DNA from: Triglochin maritima
Taxonomy: Eukaryota; Streptophyta; Magnoliopsida; Alismatales; Juncaginaceae
DNA: 64,000 nt
Direction of reading: 5' to 3'
Assembly (NCBI GenBank): GCA_963682175.1
Contig: OY821775.1
Location: 50,936,053-51,000,052, forward strand
Shown here: positions 33,091 to 51,055 of the stretch, piece by piece
Layout of the letters: each line of letters begins with the position of its first letter
Position numbering within the stretch: the first letter of the stretch is position 1
The notes under the pieces: model-generated
Told to the model about the DNA's origin: nothing
What the model saw: only the letters and a program-made list of their open reading frames with translations
The model's database searches: none
Made by a program: the position numbers and the translations under genes

Positions 33091-33294
33091 TGAGACGAAA
33101 TAAAATTTCTCCCCCACTTATCTCACCAGATACATGCGTTTCGTGAGATATTTTCGTTGTGTTAGTATTGGGAATGTGAGAAAAACTCAGGTAAATATCT
33201 TATTTTAAGACACGAGATGAAATGTGTACTGAATAAATTGTGAATGACAAAATGGTAGTTGTTGAGACGATTTAATTTTCCGAGACTATCAACA

Positions 33295-34419
33295 GTAGGT
33301 CCTAACAATTGGTTGCTGCTGTGCATGTGATGTGCCTCCCAACCACTACTCGGGACAATCTCAAATCTTTCCATGGATGACATGTATAACACTAGCTACT
33401 ATTGATCAATTCAAGATTCTTTTGCATCACAAAAACAATCTATATATGTATAATAGTGGGCCTAATGTATATTAAAATAAAATAAGACAAGTTTACACAT
33501 AACCCCCTCAGTTGTTAATTACTTCTTAGAAGAAGTTATTTACTTTGTGAAGAGAATTGATGTATTCGATCTACCCACATGCATTTCAAGTATAAATCTT
33601 AAACACCAAAAAAGTCAGTTAATTATGTAATGTTTGTGAATGGAGTCGTGGTTAAAATGAAGAATCAAATGATTTAATCTGCGATTGCATGTGTCGTGCA
33701 AATGTCTGCTTAGTAGTGTCGTGCGTTAATTGTATTTGAACAACTACAATTCTTCTAATTCCTCAGAATGTGATGTCAAAGAAGTGGTAATAGAAGGATA
33801 CGAAGACAACCATGACGTTGTATAATAATATAATACTTGCAAACCTATGAGCCTATGGGTGTTAAGTAATGAATCCTAGGATTAACAATTGTAACTTGTT
33901 TCAAACACTAATTAATTATAGTAGCAAGCTAGGTTTGAGGTTGAGTGTTGAAGTTTTTATTGAGTGACGTGTATTGGTTTTAGACCCTCATTCTTACCCG
34001 ATTCATCTTGTGGTTTCATGATGGTGTGGTGTCCAAAATAGACCTTCAATCCTAGCAACTAAGTGTGTGTATATATATATATATATACTTGTAAATATTA
34101 TGCGAAATTGAACTTATTCTTTGTCTTCTCTTCTCTTCAATATAATTAATTTTGTGAAGAATCAATGTTTCACTGTACTAGTCTAAATACTCAGAAGATG
34201 TAGTATATCAACTATCGTAGAACTGATGCTTGGTTATATTCCAGGATCAAAGATATATCAATTAAGGTTCATCTTCTTATTTTTATTTAAGGTGTTGCAT
34301 GGTTGTCTTCTCTTTTTTTAAAGGTTTTCCAAAGAATTCCCTGATCGTATGCTTTTGTTGATTGAACTTGATTAGATTTCTGATTTTATATGTCCAACTT
34401 GTTCCAATTGTACTATTCT
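33295..34419. other. Spacer
   Basis: No gene supported. There is a short TA microsatellite at about 34068-34086. Otherwise it is AT-rich unique-looking sequence. Confidence 0.5.
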
Positions 34420-35265
34420 CACTACTATCAGAATGAGGTTATTACGTCGGTCTTTTCGACTTATCACGTCCCACGTCGGTCGAAATAGAAGGCCGACATG
34501 GTATGTCATATTATTAAAAAATTGAAAATAAAATAAAATAATAGAATATATTATGTCAGTTAGTTGGCACACAAGGGCGTCGTAGTATGTACAATATTGA
34601 ATTTTTTTTGTGACATTCCTTGTCGATTCTACGAAATTTCTGATGTGTCATGTTCTTAAATGAATTTTATTGTTTAATTCTAATTTTACTTTTACACATA
34701 AAAATTCTTACAATTGAAATATAAATGCACAACATAAAAGTCTCTGCAAATGAAACATACGTACACCACAACATTCTGATTATCACATGTAAATAATGAT
34801 TGTGTTGTACCCAATGTAATATTATATATATATAGAGAGAGAGAGGAATTCTCTAGTGAGTCCAATACTTAATTTTTCTAAATTAAGTCCCCACAATATC
34901 CACCACTCATTTCAAAATGTAAGGTAGATTAAGAAAAAAACGGTTATGCTAATGAATGGTGAGATTAACTGTAAATAAGATCCAATGGTGAGATTGTAGG
35001 GGGTTTAAACTAAATTTGATGAGCCCTGAGCTCACTAGAGCTTGACCCTATATATATATATCTCACTTTATACCAGGATCCTTGAAATTTACATACCAAA
35101 AATGTCACACACATATCAGTTAACATATTTCACACAACGTGAACATTCTCGTTGGTCGTAAACTATGATACGATATTACAACCGACGTTGGAAGTCTAGC
35201 ATCACGTCAAAATTTAAGTTACTGACGCAGGAATGACGACGTAATACCATTATTTTCCAGCAGTG
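34420..35265. mobile_element. CACTA-type non-autonomous element with nested MITE
   Basis: Left end CACTACTATCAGAATGAGG; right end, reversed, CACTGCTGGAAAATAATGG. Both are followed by TTACGTCG. A 3-bp target duplication TCT is at 34417-34419 and 35266-35268, as expected for CACTA elements. Subterminal CGTCGGTCG/CGACGT-type motifs occur at both ends. No transposase. A smaller element (about 34848-35045; CTCTAGTGAG at both ends in inverted orientation) lies inside within TA repeats. Confidence 0.82.
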
Positions 35266-35648
35266 TCTGGTAGACGATATATAACATACAACCGGTGTTT
35301 CATGTAGGCAAACCTCAACATGAGATACAACTTGAATACAAAAGGAGAAATGCAAGAAATAGAGCAGTTATAAGTATAACAATACAACAAAGTGAATTGA
35401 TTTATCTAAAAAATATTTTTTTGAAAGGTAAATTGAGTACTAATTAAATTATCTCAATCAAATGTTTTAGGTTTAATTTCATCTCATATTTCAGATTTCA
35501 GTACATTAGTATTGATAAAAAGAGGTGATTAAAAAAAAGCAATCGAGAAAAAGAGAGAGAGAAAAAATCAAAGTAAACGACTGGAAACCCACAGGACTTA
35601 AAAGCGAAAATCACCTCAGAAATCTCACAAGCAAACAAAAAGGGACTA
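35266..35648. other. Short spacer
   Basis: No gene. AAAATCACCTC at 35607-35617 recurs at 36464-36474, on the far side of MULE2-C. Confidence 0.5.
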
Positions 35649-36452
35649 CTAAACGTCGCCCCAAAACTACTTAAATCGTCCCTTGAAATTACCAAATTGC
35701 CTTTAACAATATATTTAATACCCATATCGTCCAGTGTCTTTAAACAAGGTTTTTGACTCAGTTTGACTAACATTCATAGTACCAACACCACGAAAATGTC
35801 TAGCGAAACACCTAGATCAGGCGAAGTAACGGAGACAGATTTTTTTTCCGACTCGGACGTCTGGCTAAGACGCCTGCACCATCGTGGAGGCGTCTGGCTA
35901 AGACGCCTCCACGATAGTACAGGCGTCTTAGCCAGACGTCCCGTTTTTTTTTTAATTTTTTTGTCAAATCAAAATTATACGGTGTGTTATCTCAAATTAT
36001 TTGACGTTTCTTTGCAAGTTTTCGGTGGTAACCGGTCGGATTACAATGAGTTTTTTTACAAGTGATGAAGATTCAAAAAAATTCCAGATCCAACATTTTT
36101 TAAATTCCAAATCCCCCGGTGGTAAAACATCCTGACTTACAAATACCACCTCGACAGGTCGTTCGGGGGTCTCGCTACGTGGGAGCGGCTCCGTCGGACG
36201 CCCGTAATTTTTTAGTATTTTTTATTATTATTTTATTAAAAAGATGTTAGATATTTTACAAGATTCGAGTACACTGGGGCGTCTGTTGGTTCATTACTGA
36301 CCTCCAAAACATTATTTTTTATGATTATAAGAGGAATATGAAGAGAGATGTGTGCTAGGAGGGTAAAATGTCGCGTTATAGCAGTAGAAATGAGAGAAGG
36401 ACAAAATGGTAATTTGAAGGAACGATTTAAGTAATTTTGGGACGATGTTTAG
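35649..36452. mobile_element. MULE2 copy C, 804-bp deletion derivative
   Basis: Left end CTAAACGTCGCCCCAAAACT followed by ACTTAAATCGTCC; right end, reversed, CTAAACATCGTCCCAAAATT. It keeps the transposase start (MSSETPRSGEVTETDFFSDS at about 35796), a hairpin at 35857-35942, the next exon (VFGGNRSDYNEFFYK) and, at the right end, the degenerate small-gene exon 1. Everything between is deleted. It lies about 380 bp upstream of the P5CS TATA box. Confidence 0.85.
35857..35942. other. Near-perfect 40-bp-arm hairpin in MULE2-C
   Basis: GGACGTCTGGCTAAGACGCC at the left pairs with GGCGTCTTAGCCAGACGTCC at the right. The inner part (ATCGTGGAGGCGTC / GACGCCTCCACGAT) continues the stem. The motif GGCGTCTGGCTAAGACGCC is itself repeated inside. 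Confidence 0.85.
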
Positions 36453-36927
36453 CGATCAGAACAAAAATCACCTCCGGATATTCATATTTGTCGGACTTGT
36501 TTAAGAAAATAATTAATTAACATGTCAGAAATACATGATTATCATCTATTCCAGGCCTTCGTTTCATCCGAAACAAACAAAACCGCGAAATCCACGTGCC
36601 GGCACGAAAACCAGGTCGAGGATGGTGGAACCGCACGATCCACGTGGCGGCGGATTAGGATGGATCAAAATGATCGGACGGTTGAAATAGGGTAGGAGAG
36701 AGTGGAAACGGAGCACGTCTTCTCCATTCCGTGTAGGGAGGGAGGGAGGGAGGGGTCACGGAGGACTCGACGCAGTGAGTGGGCGGAAAAGCCCACGAAT
36801 GTCAGGCTAATTACGGACTTGCCATCGAGTAGGGGACTCTATATATAAAAAAGGCGGACCTTGGTTGGTTGAGAGTGGAGCGAAATCAACTCACACAAAC
36901 TCATCACCTCCAACTCCAACTCCAACC
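36453..36927 (+). promoter_or_regulatory. P5CS promoter with two G-box/ABRE cores and TATA box
   Basis: CACGTG occurs at 36593-36598 (TCCACGTGCC) and 36641-36646 (TCCACGTGGCGG). These are G-box/ABRE-type bZIP sites, consistent with the ABA, drought and salt induction known for P5CS genes. A further ACGT core (GAGCACGTCT) is near 36712. A TATA box (TCTATATATAAAAAAGG) lies at 36838-36852, about 75 bp before the start codon. Confidence 0.75.
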
Positions 36928-43416
<6,489 letters not shown>

Positions 43417-44075
43417 TAAGTGGCAGTTATCTGATATTTCTATTTTATGTTTTCCAGTTCTATTACTTTGCACCTGTGCGAATTTGCATAACCATCATAC
43501 AAATAAGTTATCTGACTTGGAGAAAAAACCGATGCAGGGTTGCCATCATCAAAAAAATTCTTTCCTCCAGGAGATTCGTGGATTTTGGTAGTGTTTTGAA
43601 ATCCGATGATCCTTGAGAGGGAACTAAACAAGAACCGTAGGCTGTAAGACTACTATGATTCCATCCTCTGTGGAAGCCTATATTTTCAGTGAGCTTCTCC
43701 AGGAATCTTTATGTTAGGTGGCAGTCGATGTTGTGTTTATCATTCCAATAAGTCGATGTATGTTGTTGAACAAGAATAATATCCATGTTGTCAAGTAAAT
43801 GTGGAGTCGAGTCGGAGTTCGATTGTTATTTTATTTTCGCTTTGCCTATATTTGACAAGCCATAGTCGAAGTATATGGCTCGGGTTGTAAGGTTTACATG
43901 AAATCCTATGTTTAGTACAAAATTCAAACATTCCATTGATGGTTTGTGGTGTGTTCGAAGCATTTCACGTATAATGTGTAGAATCCATCTTATTAATTAA
44001 AATAAAATTAATCTGACCGATTATAATAGAAAAGAAAGAAAAAAAAGACAAACATCTTATTTAAATTAAGAATCT

Positions 44076-44103
<28 letters not shown>
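43417..44103. other. P5CS 3' region and spacer with GA repeat
   Basis: 3' untranslated region and spacer. A (GA) microsatellite of about 13 units at 44077-44102 directly precedes the next start codon and probably lies in its leader. No other gene seen. Confidence 0.6.
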
Positions 44104-44108
<5 letters not shown>

Positions 44109-44841
44109 TTTGACAAGAATGTTAATGGTAGGAGTGGTGAAGTGGAAAACCCTAATCCCAGTCCCATTCTCCCTCCACCACCGTCACCCGGTGAGCAGCA
44201 CTCCCAAGGGCAAAGCCCGCCTCAAAAACCTTGCCGGTCTCAAGAAGAAATCTTTCGTCCAGAACAAAAAAGGAATCGGTTCCTCCAAAATCCATGTCGG
44301 CGGCGGTCGTGGCCCTCCCCTCCCTAAGACCCGTCCCATCATCCTCCGCCTCAACGCCCTCCTCCGTCGCCGCGAGTCCGCCCGGGAGAACCTCGGCCTC
44401 CTCAGCAAGCTCCGCAAAGTTGATCTGGAGATCCAAAAGTCCAGATCCGAGGCCGCCAAGGCGTCCGCCAGAACCGCCGACGCCGGACTAACCGGAGTGG
44501 AGGGGATGAGTTTGGTGGAGTTAGGGTTCGTCCAGGATGGGGTGAAGGATTATCGATTGGGGGTCGAAGACGGGAGACGGTTGGCGAAGGAGTACAGCAG
44601 GTTGGTGATGGGGTGGGATCGGGAGAGGCAGATGAAGGAGAGGGGTTTGATGGAGTTGAGGAAGGCTGCCATCGAGGCACTTCCCCACAGCTTGAGGAAG
44701 GCCGCTTTGATGCCGCTTCTTCTTAACAACAACAAGAAGAACACCACCAAGGTCGTTCAGGACAAGGTCGGACTCGTCGGTAAGGGGAAGAAGAATAAGA
44801 AGACGAAGAAGCCCGTCTTCGTCAAGCCCAAGAAAGGTTAA
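44104..44841 (+). CDS. Intronless basic protein, 245 residues, function unknown
   Basis: A single open frame, GC-rich compared with its surroundings, from ATG 44104 to TAA 44841. I do not recognise the family. The N-terminus (MSLTRMLMVGVVKWKTLIPV) is hydrophobic and positively charged with no acidic residues, like a mitochondrial or plastid presequence. A basic Gly-rich stretch follows (KKGIGSSKIHVGGGRGPPLP), then a heptad-like region (LRLNALLRRRESARENLGLL). The C-terminus is Lys-rich (KGKKNKKTKKPVFVKPKKG). Base bias, a clean frame and the lack of repeats argue for a real gene. An organellar ribosomal or RNA-binding role is possible but is inference only. Confidence 0.75.
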
Positions 44842-46619
44842 TTAGTCAGTTAGTTATTGGTATGTTGGTTGATTTTGATTACGTTCTCTGCTTTCCTTGT
44901 TTTTCTACTACTCTAGTGTAGTATAGACAAAACGAAATGGTTGTTGCTAATAATAAGTTTAGCATTTCAACCTTACCTGCTTCATGGATGGAATTGATAT
45001 TCCCCGAGTTTTTGCCTTTCTGTTGAATGCTGGAAGTGTATTGATAAAAACAATTGCTGATTGGTTCGGGGCTATTAACTATCATCGATCATTAATTAAA
45101 AACAGAAGTTTCTGAATGTATGTTGTGGATATGTTTTGCTCATCAGGTTACAATTTGACAAGTTGATTCAAGTTCTAGTAGGATGAACTGGTATGAACTG
45201 GTAGAGAAAACAGTTTTCAGTAGAATGTGCTCCTTTGACTGATCAAAGTGACACACATGTGTAGAAGCACCTTCATTTTTCTGAATTGTCAACATGGATC
45301 AGTTATATGATCAAGCATCTTATGTGTTAGGATGATTGAATTCGTACGTTTGGTATCTACTGTCATGTTGGTCATGGTTTGAAAACTCCGTCCTATCTTG
45401 CTGTAGCTTTAGTAGCATCACTAAATATTGAAGTTTCTGAAACAATGTTATTTAAGTTTTATAATACCACGAAATCAGCATGGGAAGAAAAGAAGAAGGG
45501 TATTCAGAATGTTCTTTGATATTACATCTCCTTTTATCCTATACTAGTCTTGCAACAAAACTTGTCTTCTTTGGAATCTTTGCTGATTTAGTCATTGTCA
45601 AGCTTCGGTTCGTTTGCACAAACCTCTATTTACACTTGATTATCCTCTTTACATTGGATCATTGATCAACCATAGATAGGATCATAGCTACTTCTTGAGA
45701 CCTGAAGGTCGTTAGTCTTTTAGCCTACCATAAATCTGCTCCGAAATCTAGAAGATTTGCACTTTTCAGCAAACTATAGATATACAACCATGGCTGAAAC
45801 ATCATTGGCCTATTTATTGATGTGTTATAACAATCTTTAACAGTGTTGCCTGTCAATCTCTTGCTCTCTTAAATTGTCCTCATCAATCACAGATTTCAGC
45901 TTTTATCAAGATATGCTGCTCCGAAGTTCTAGATCGACAAGTCACAAATGATCAATGATCATTAACAGTGTTGCAATTGAATTTTTCATAGACGTGCTTT
46001 AGCTGAATAGAAAGCTTTGTGTTATTGCACTTTAGCCGGATCAGTATATGTACTGCCACCAAGATAACCGATTGACCATGAAGCTTGTAGGACCAAAACC
46101 ATCCCTAGAAATAACATTAGGTTCGGCATTATGTTGATTGCTCATTAAGTTAAGATCTCCTGATACATAATTCAATGGTGTCAAACTACACCAAATTTCC
46201 ATTTAGGAAACCCAATCTCCAGTTAAACTAATTTTAGAATTACGTTGACTATTGAACGATTGACAGGTTCCAGTTCAAGTTTTTTGAAATTTCATTTTAG
46301 CCTATTTATCCAGGATCATAATATCATTATTTGTTTGTTGATCAGGTTGAAGCCTCTTACATATTGTCGGAGCTCACTCCCATTCTCACTTCCAAGCTAA
46401 ACTGAACAATGTCTTGAAACTTTTCCTTAGTGTTTTATTTTATTTATCCGTTCAATAGATTTTCCAATTACTGATGCATTACTGATAAACGCACATATTT
46501 CACCTAAAATAGAAGTAGATTTCCTGCTGCTTACATAAGTAGACAGAAGCACATTGTGAAGTATGAAATCAATGTTCCCTCCTTAATATTCTAATAAGAA
46601 CAACATGATTTCCTTCCCA
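44842..46619. other. Spacer with no recognised gene
   Basis: About 1.8 kb of AT-rich sequence. The open frame at 45480-45665 has no recognisable motif. I see no terminal repeats, arrays or RNA genes. Confidence 0.5.
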
Positions 46620-47331
46620 AACCTCCGGCTGAATCCGAGAGACGGCAGTGCTTTTTCTTGCTTACAGTGTGATAAATTTGTGTTGGAGTGGTGTGGAAGG
46701 CTTTCTCGACCTCCTTTGTTGAATCTGTCTCTAGGACTAGGAAGGAGGAAGGGCAGTCCCTCCTCCTCGGCTAATTCTTCGGCATCGTCTCCAGCTACAC
46801 AGCTTCAAATCAGATTTGTTGCCACGCCAGCCACCACGATGACAAGACAATGTTGGAATCAGCATGTTCTCGGTCGGTCGGAGCCAAGCCACCTTTTTAC
46901 ATTCTCGAAAGTCTGCCTCTTTGTGATGTCGTAGAGTAGACTAGAAGAGTACTCCTATAATAATAATAATAATAAGCACTTGTGAGTAATTGCTCGGTCG
47001 GTATCTTTCCTGACCAGCAGTTTTGTGCATTGAGAGTCTTTCCATCGATCACCTAATTTGGGAAAAACAATTCAGTCAATTGTTTGACCAATTAATTTTT
47101 AACCAAAATTTTATTCTGTAGAAGGATGATGAAGCAATAGGAAACACCCAAATATTAAGAATCAGATTTTATTTTAAAATCGGGTTGTGCTTCAGAAACA
47201 CAACATTCAGAGCATGTAAAAAAAACAAAAAAAAAACACCACATCCAACAGGACTGGACTGGACCGGAATCACCGATCAGCACCATCTTGAACAAATAAT
47301 CGAAGTCGTTGCTCAGATTATTGTGCCCCAT
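46620..47331 (-). pseudogene. RABA/Rab11-type small GTPase pseudogene
   Basis: Two remnants are read on the minus strand. At 47331-47263: MGHNNLSNDFDYLFKMVLIG followed by DSG, the RABA start, broken just before the VGKS of the P-loop. At about 46893-46620: RWL, then HADSNIV, then, through several frame changes, GNKSDLK-, EELAEEEGLPFL- and EKAFHT...QIYHTVSKK-like segments. The central part (switch regions and WDTAGQE, roughly 85 residues) is absent. Rab11 homologues act in trans-Golgi/recycling traffic; this copy cannot bind GTP. Confidence 0.78.
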
Positions 47332-47539
47332 CGATCGATCTGTTTCACCCAAAATTCGAAATCGAAAATCCCCCAAGATTTTCGATTCAAATCAAATGGA
47401 ATCAGGAGTTGTGATCCGCGGCTAATGCTAATTGTTACTATTTTACTATTACTATAGATAGGTGGGATTATTTTATTTCAGGACACTCATTTTTTCTTTT
47501 CATTTATTCGTCCTGTCTCATCCCTTACATTCCAATCAA

Positions 47540-50500
47540 CCGTCCCTCGTATAGCTCATTTCGTGAGCTATAACTTTTGGATTTTGGTAAAAAGAAAAAA
47601 ATATCTCTTCCGACATATATATTTCTAACATTTTGGTCGTATAATATTTTCGACATATATGTTTTAACATTTTGGTCGTATAATATTTTATTTCTATCAT
47701 CAGACTACTCAAAAAATATAAAAAATAGTGAGAATTTGAAAACCTGACATTTTTTGCCAAATTTCGTGAGCTATGTAGCATTTGGATTTTTCCAAATACC
47801 CAAATGTTTAATATTTTGGTCGTATAATATTTATAAGTATCATGAGACCGTTTCACATTTTAAGAAATAGTGTCAATTTTAAAATATGAGTATTTTTGCA
47901 AACTTTCGTGAGATATAGCCATCGAATTTTGCTAAAAATGGAAAATATAAAGATCTACATTCAGACTTATATTTTTAACATTTTTGTCGTATAATAATCA
48001 ATTGTATCATCAGACTACTCAAAAAATGGAAAATAGTGAGAATTTTAAAAGGAAAAATCCAAAATTTTCAACTTATATTATTTATTTGTATGATCAGACC
48101 GCTCACCAAATAAAAAATAGTGAGAATTTAAAAAACTAAGTGTTTGCAAAATTTTGCGACCTATATAGCCTTTGCATTTTGCTAAAATAGGAAAAATCTA
48201 AATATCTCCACTCAGACGTATATGTTTAACATTTTCGTCGTATAATATTAATTTGTGTGATCAGACCACTCAAAAATTAAAGAAATAGTGAGAATTTTAA
48301 AATCTGAGTGTTTTTGCTAAATTTCGTGAGCTAGTCTCTGGATTTTGCTAAACAAAGAAAAATCTAAATATCTCCATTGAGACACACATGTTTAACATTT
48401 CAAGTTATAATATTCATTTGTATGATTAGAGCTCTCAAAAATTAAAGAAATAGTGAGATTTTTAAAATCTAAGTGTTTTTTGAAATTTTCGTGAGCTATA
48501 GCCTTTGTATTTTTCTAAAAAAAGGAAAATATCTAAATATCTTCATTCAGACGCATACGTTTAACATCTTCGTCATATAATATTCATTTGTATCATCAGA
48601 TCACTCAAAAAATAAAGAAATAGTGACAATTTTAAAATCTGAGTATTTTTGCAAACTTTCATGAGATACAACCATTGAATTTTGCTAAAAATGGAAAATA
48701 TAAATATATGCATTCAAACGCATATGTTTAATATTATTGTATAATATATTTGTATCATTAGACCGTTAAAAAAAATAGCGAGAATTTTAAATACTAAGTG
48801 GTTTTGCAAATTTTTGTGAGCTATAGCCATTGTATTTTGCTAAAAAAGGTAAAATCCAAATATCTCCAATCATACGCATGTGTTTCACATTTCAAATTAT
48901 AACATTCATTTGTTTGATTAGAACGCTGAAAAATTAAAGAAATAGTGAGAATTTTAAAATCTGAGTGTTTTTGGAAATTTTCGTGAGTTATAGCCTTTGT
49001 ATTTTACTAAAATATGAAAAATCTAAATATCTTCATTCAGATGCATATGTTTAACATTTTCGTCGTACAATATTCATTTGTATCATCAGACCAATCAAAA
49101 AATAAAAAATAGTGATAATTTTAAAATCTGAGTGTGTTTGCAAATTTTTGTGAGATATAGCCATTTAATTTTGCTAAAAAATGGAAAATCTAAATATCTA
49201 CATTCAGACGCATATGTTTAACATTATCGTATAATATTTATTTGTATCATCAGTCCGTCCAAAAAATAAAATATATAGTGATAATTTTAAATACTAAGTG
49301 TTTTTGCAAAATTTCGTGAGTTATAACCTTTGTATTTTAATAAAAGAGGAAAAATACAAATATCTCCAATCAGACGCATGCGTTTAACATTTTCGTCTTA
49401 TAATATTCATTTGTTTGATGAGACTGCTCAAAAAATAAAGAAATAATGACAATTTTAAAATCTAAGTGTTTTTACAAAAATTCGTGAGCTAAAGCTTTTA
49501 GATTTTGCTTAAAAAGGAAAAAATCAAAATATCTCCATTCAAACGCATGTGTTTTACATTTTCGTCAAATAATATTCATTTGTATGATTAGACCGTTCAA
49601 AAAATAAAGAAACAGTGGGAAGTTTAAAATCTAAGTGTTTTCTGAAATTTTCTTGAGCCATAGCCTTTGTATTTTGCTAAAAAAAGAAAAATCTAAATAT
49701 CTTCATTCAGACATGTTTAACATTTTCATGTTTTGATATTCATTTGTATTATCAAACCGCTCACAAAATAAAAAATAATAAGAATTTTAAAAATTATGTT
49801 TTTGGAAAATTTCGTGAGCTATATAACCTTTTTATTTTTCCAAAAAAATAAAAATTTAAATATCTCGTTTGAGATGCATATGTTTAACATTTTAAAGTTT
49901 TGATTTTCATTTGTATGATCAGACCTCTCACAAAATAAAAAATAGTGAGAATTTTAAAAATTGAGGTTTTTTGGAAAAATTCGTGAGTTATAACCTTTGT
50001 ATTGTGCTAAAAAAATAAGAAATCTAAATATTTTTCTTCCGACGCATGTGTTTAATATTTTGAAGTTATGATATTCATTTGTACGAGGGCACCACTCCAA
50101 AATTAAAGAAATATTCACAATTTTAAAAAAAGGAGTGTTTTGTGGAATTTCATGAGTTATATAGCCCTAGAATTTTGCTAACAATTGGAAAATTGAAATA
50201 TCTACATTCAAACGCATGTGTTTAACATTTTCATCGTATAATATTAATTTGTATAATCAAACCGCTCAAAAAATAAAGAAATACGGAGAATTTTTTAAAA
50301 ACGGAGTGTTTTTGCTAAATTTCGTAACCTATATCGCCTTTGTATTTTACTAAAAAAATGAAAAATCCAAAAATCTCCCTTCCGACGCATATGTTTAACA
50401 TTTTGAAGTTATGATATTCATTAGTATGATCAGACCGCTCAAAAGCAAAGAAATAGTCAGAATTTTTATAAAGTGGGTGTTTTTGAAAAATTTCGTGTGC

Positions 50501-50978
50501 AATGTAGCCTTGGTATTTTGCTAAAATATGAAAATTCTAAATATCTCCATTCGAACACATTTGTTTAACATTTTCGTCGTATAATATTAATTTGTATGAT
50601 CAAACTGCTCAAAAAATAAGGAAATACAGAGAATTTTAAAAATTGAGTGTTTTTCGAAAATTTCGTGAGTTGTTGTCGTTGTACTTTGCTAAAAAAAATT
50701 AAAAAATCTCAATTCCGACGCATATGTTTAACATTTTCAAGTTATCATATTCAATTGTATGATCAGACTCGTCAAAAATTAAAGGGAGTCACAATTAAAA
50801 AAACGAAGTGTTTTTTCGAAATTTCGTGAGCTATATAGCCATTGTATTTTGCTAAAATACGAAAAATCTAAATATCTCACTTCAGAGTCAGACGCATATG
50901 TTTAACATTTTCAAGTCATGATATTCATTTATATGATCAAACCGCTCAAAACTTAAAAAATAGTCAGAATTTAAAAAA
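47540..50978 (+). repeat. Satellite array, monomer about 165 bp, subfamily A
   Basis: About 20 degenerate tandem monomers. Recurrent landmarks: TTCGTGAGCTATAGCCTTTG, TTTTGCTAAAA, AATCTAAATATCTCCATTC, AGACGCATATGTTTAACATT, TTCGTCGTATAATATTCATT and TGTATGATCAGACCGCTCAA. The TGTATGATCAGACC landmark recurs at about 48250, 48415, 48583, 48747, 48905, 49070 and so on, a spacing of about 160-172 bp. Divergence between monomers is considerable, so the array is old. No coding capacity. Confidence 0.92.
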
Positions 50979-51055
50979 GGATTTTTTTCAAAATAATCAC
51001 CAGATAAAAAAATGCACATGAAGAACTTAATTGGCAAAATATGCACCGTAAAAAT

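Larger units (their letters stand above)
31164..33294. mobile_element. MULE2 copy B, internally deleted and decayed
   Basis: Left end GCTAAACGTGG then GGAACTACTTAAATCGTCC; right end, reversed, GATTTAATTTTCC type. The orientation is opposite to copy A: the small-gene end is on the left, the transposase start on the right. It contains the small gene's exon 1 and a transposase remnant. It lacks both LTRs, so it shows the pre-insertion sequence for LTR X. Confidence 0.82.
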
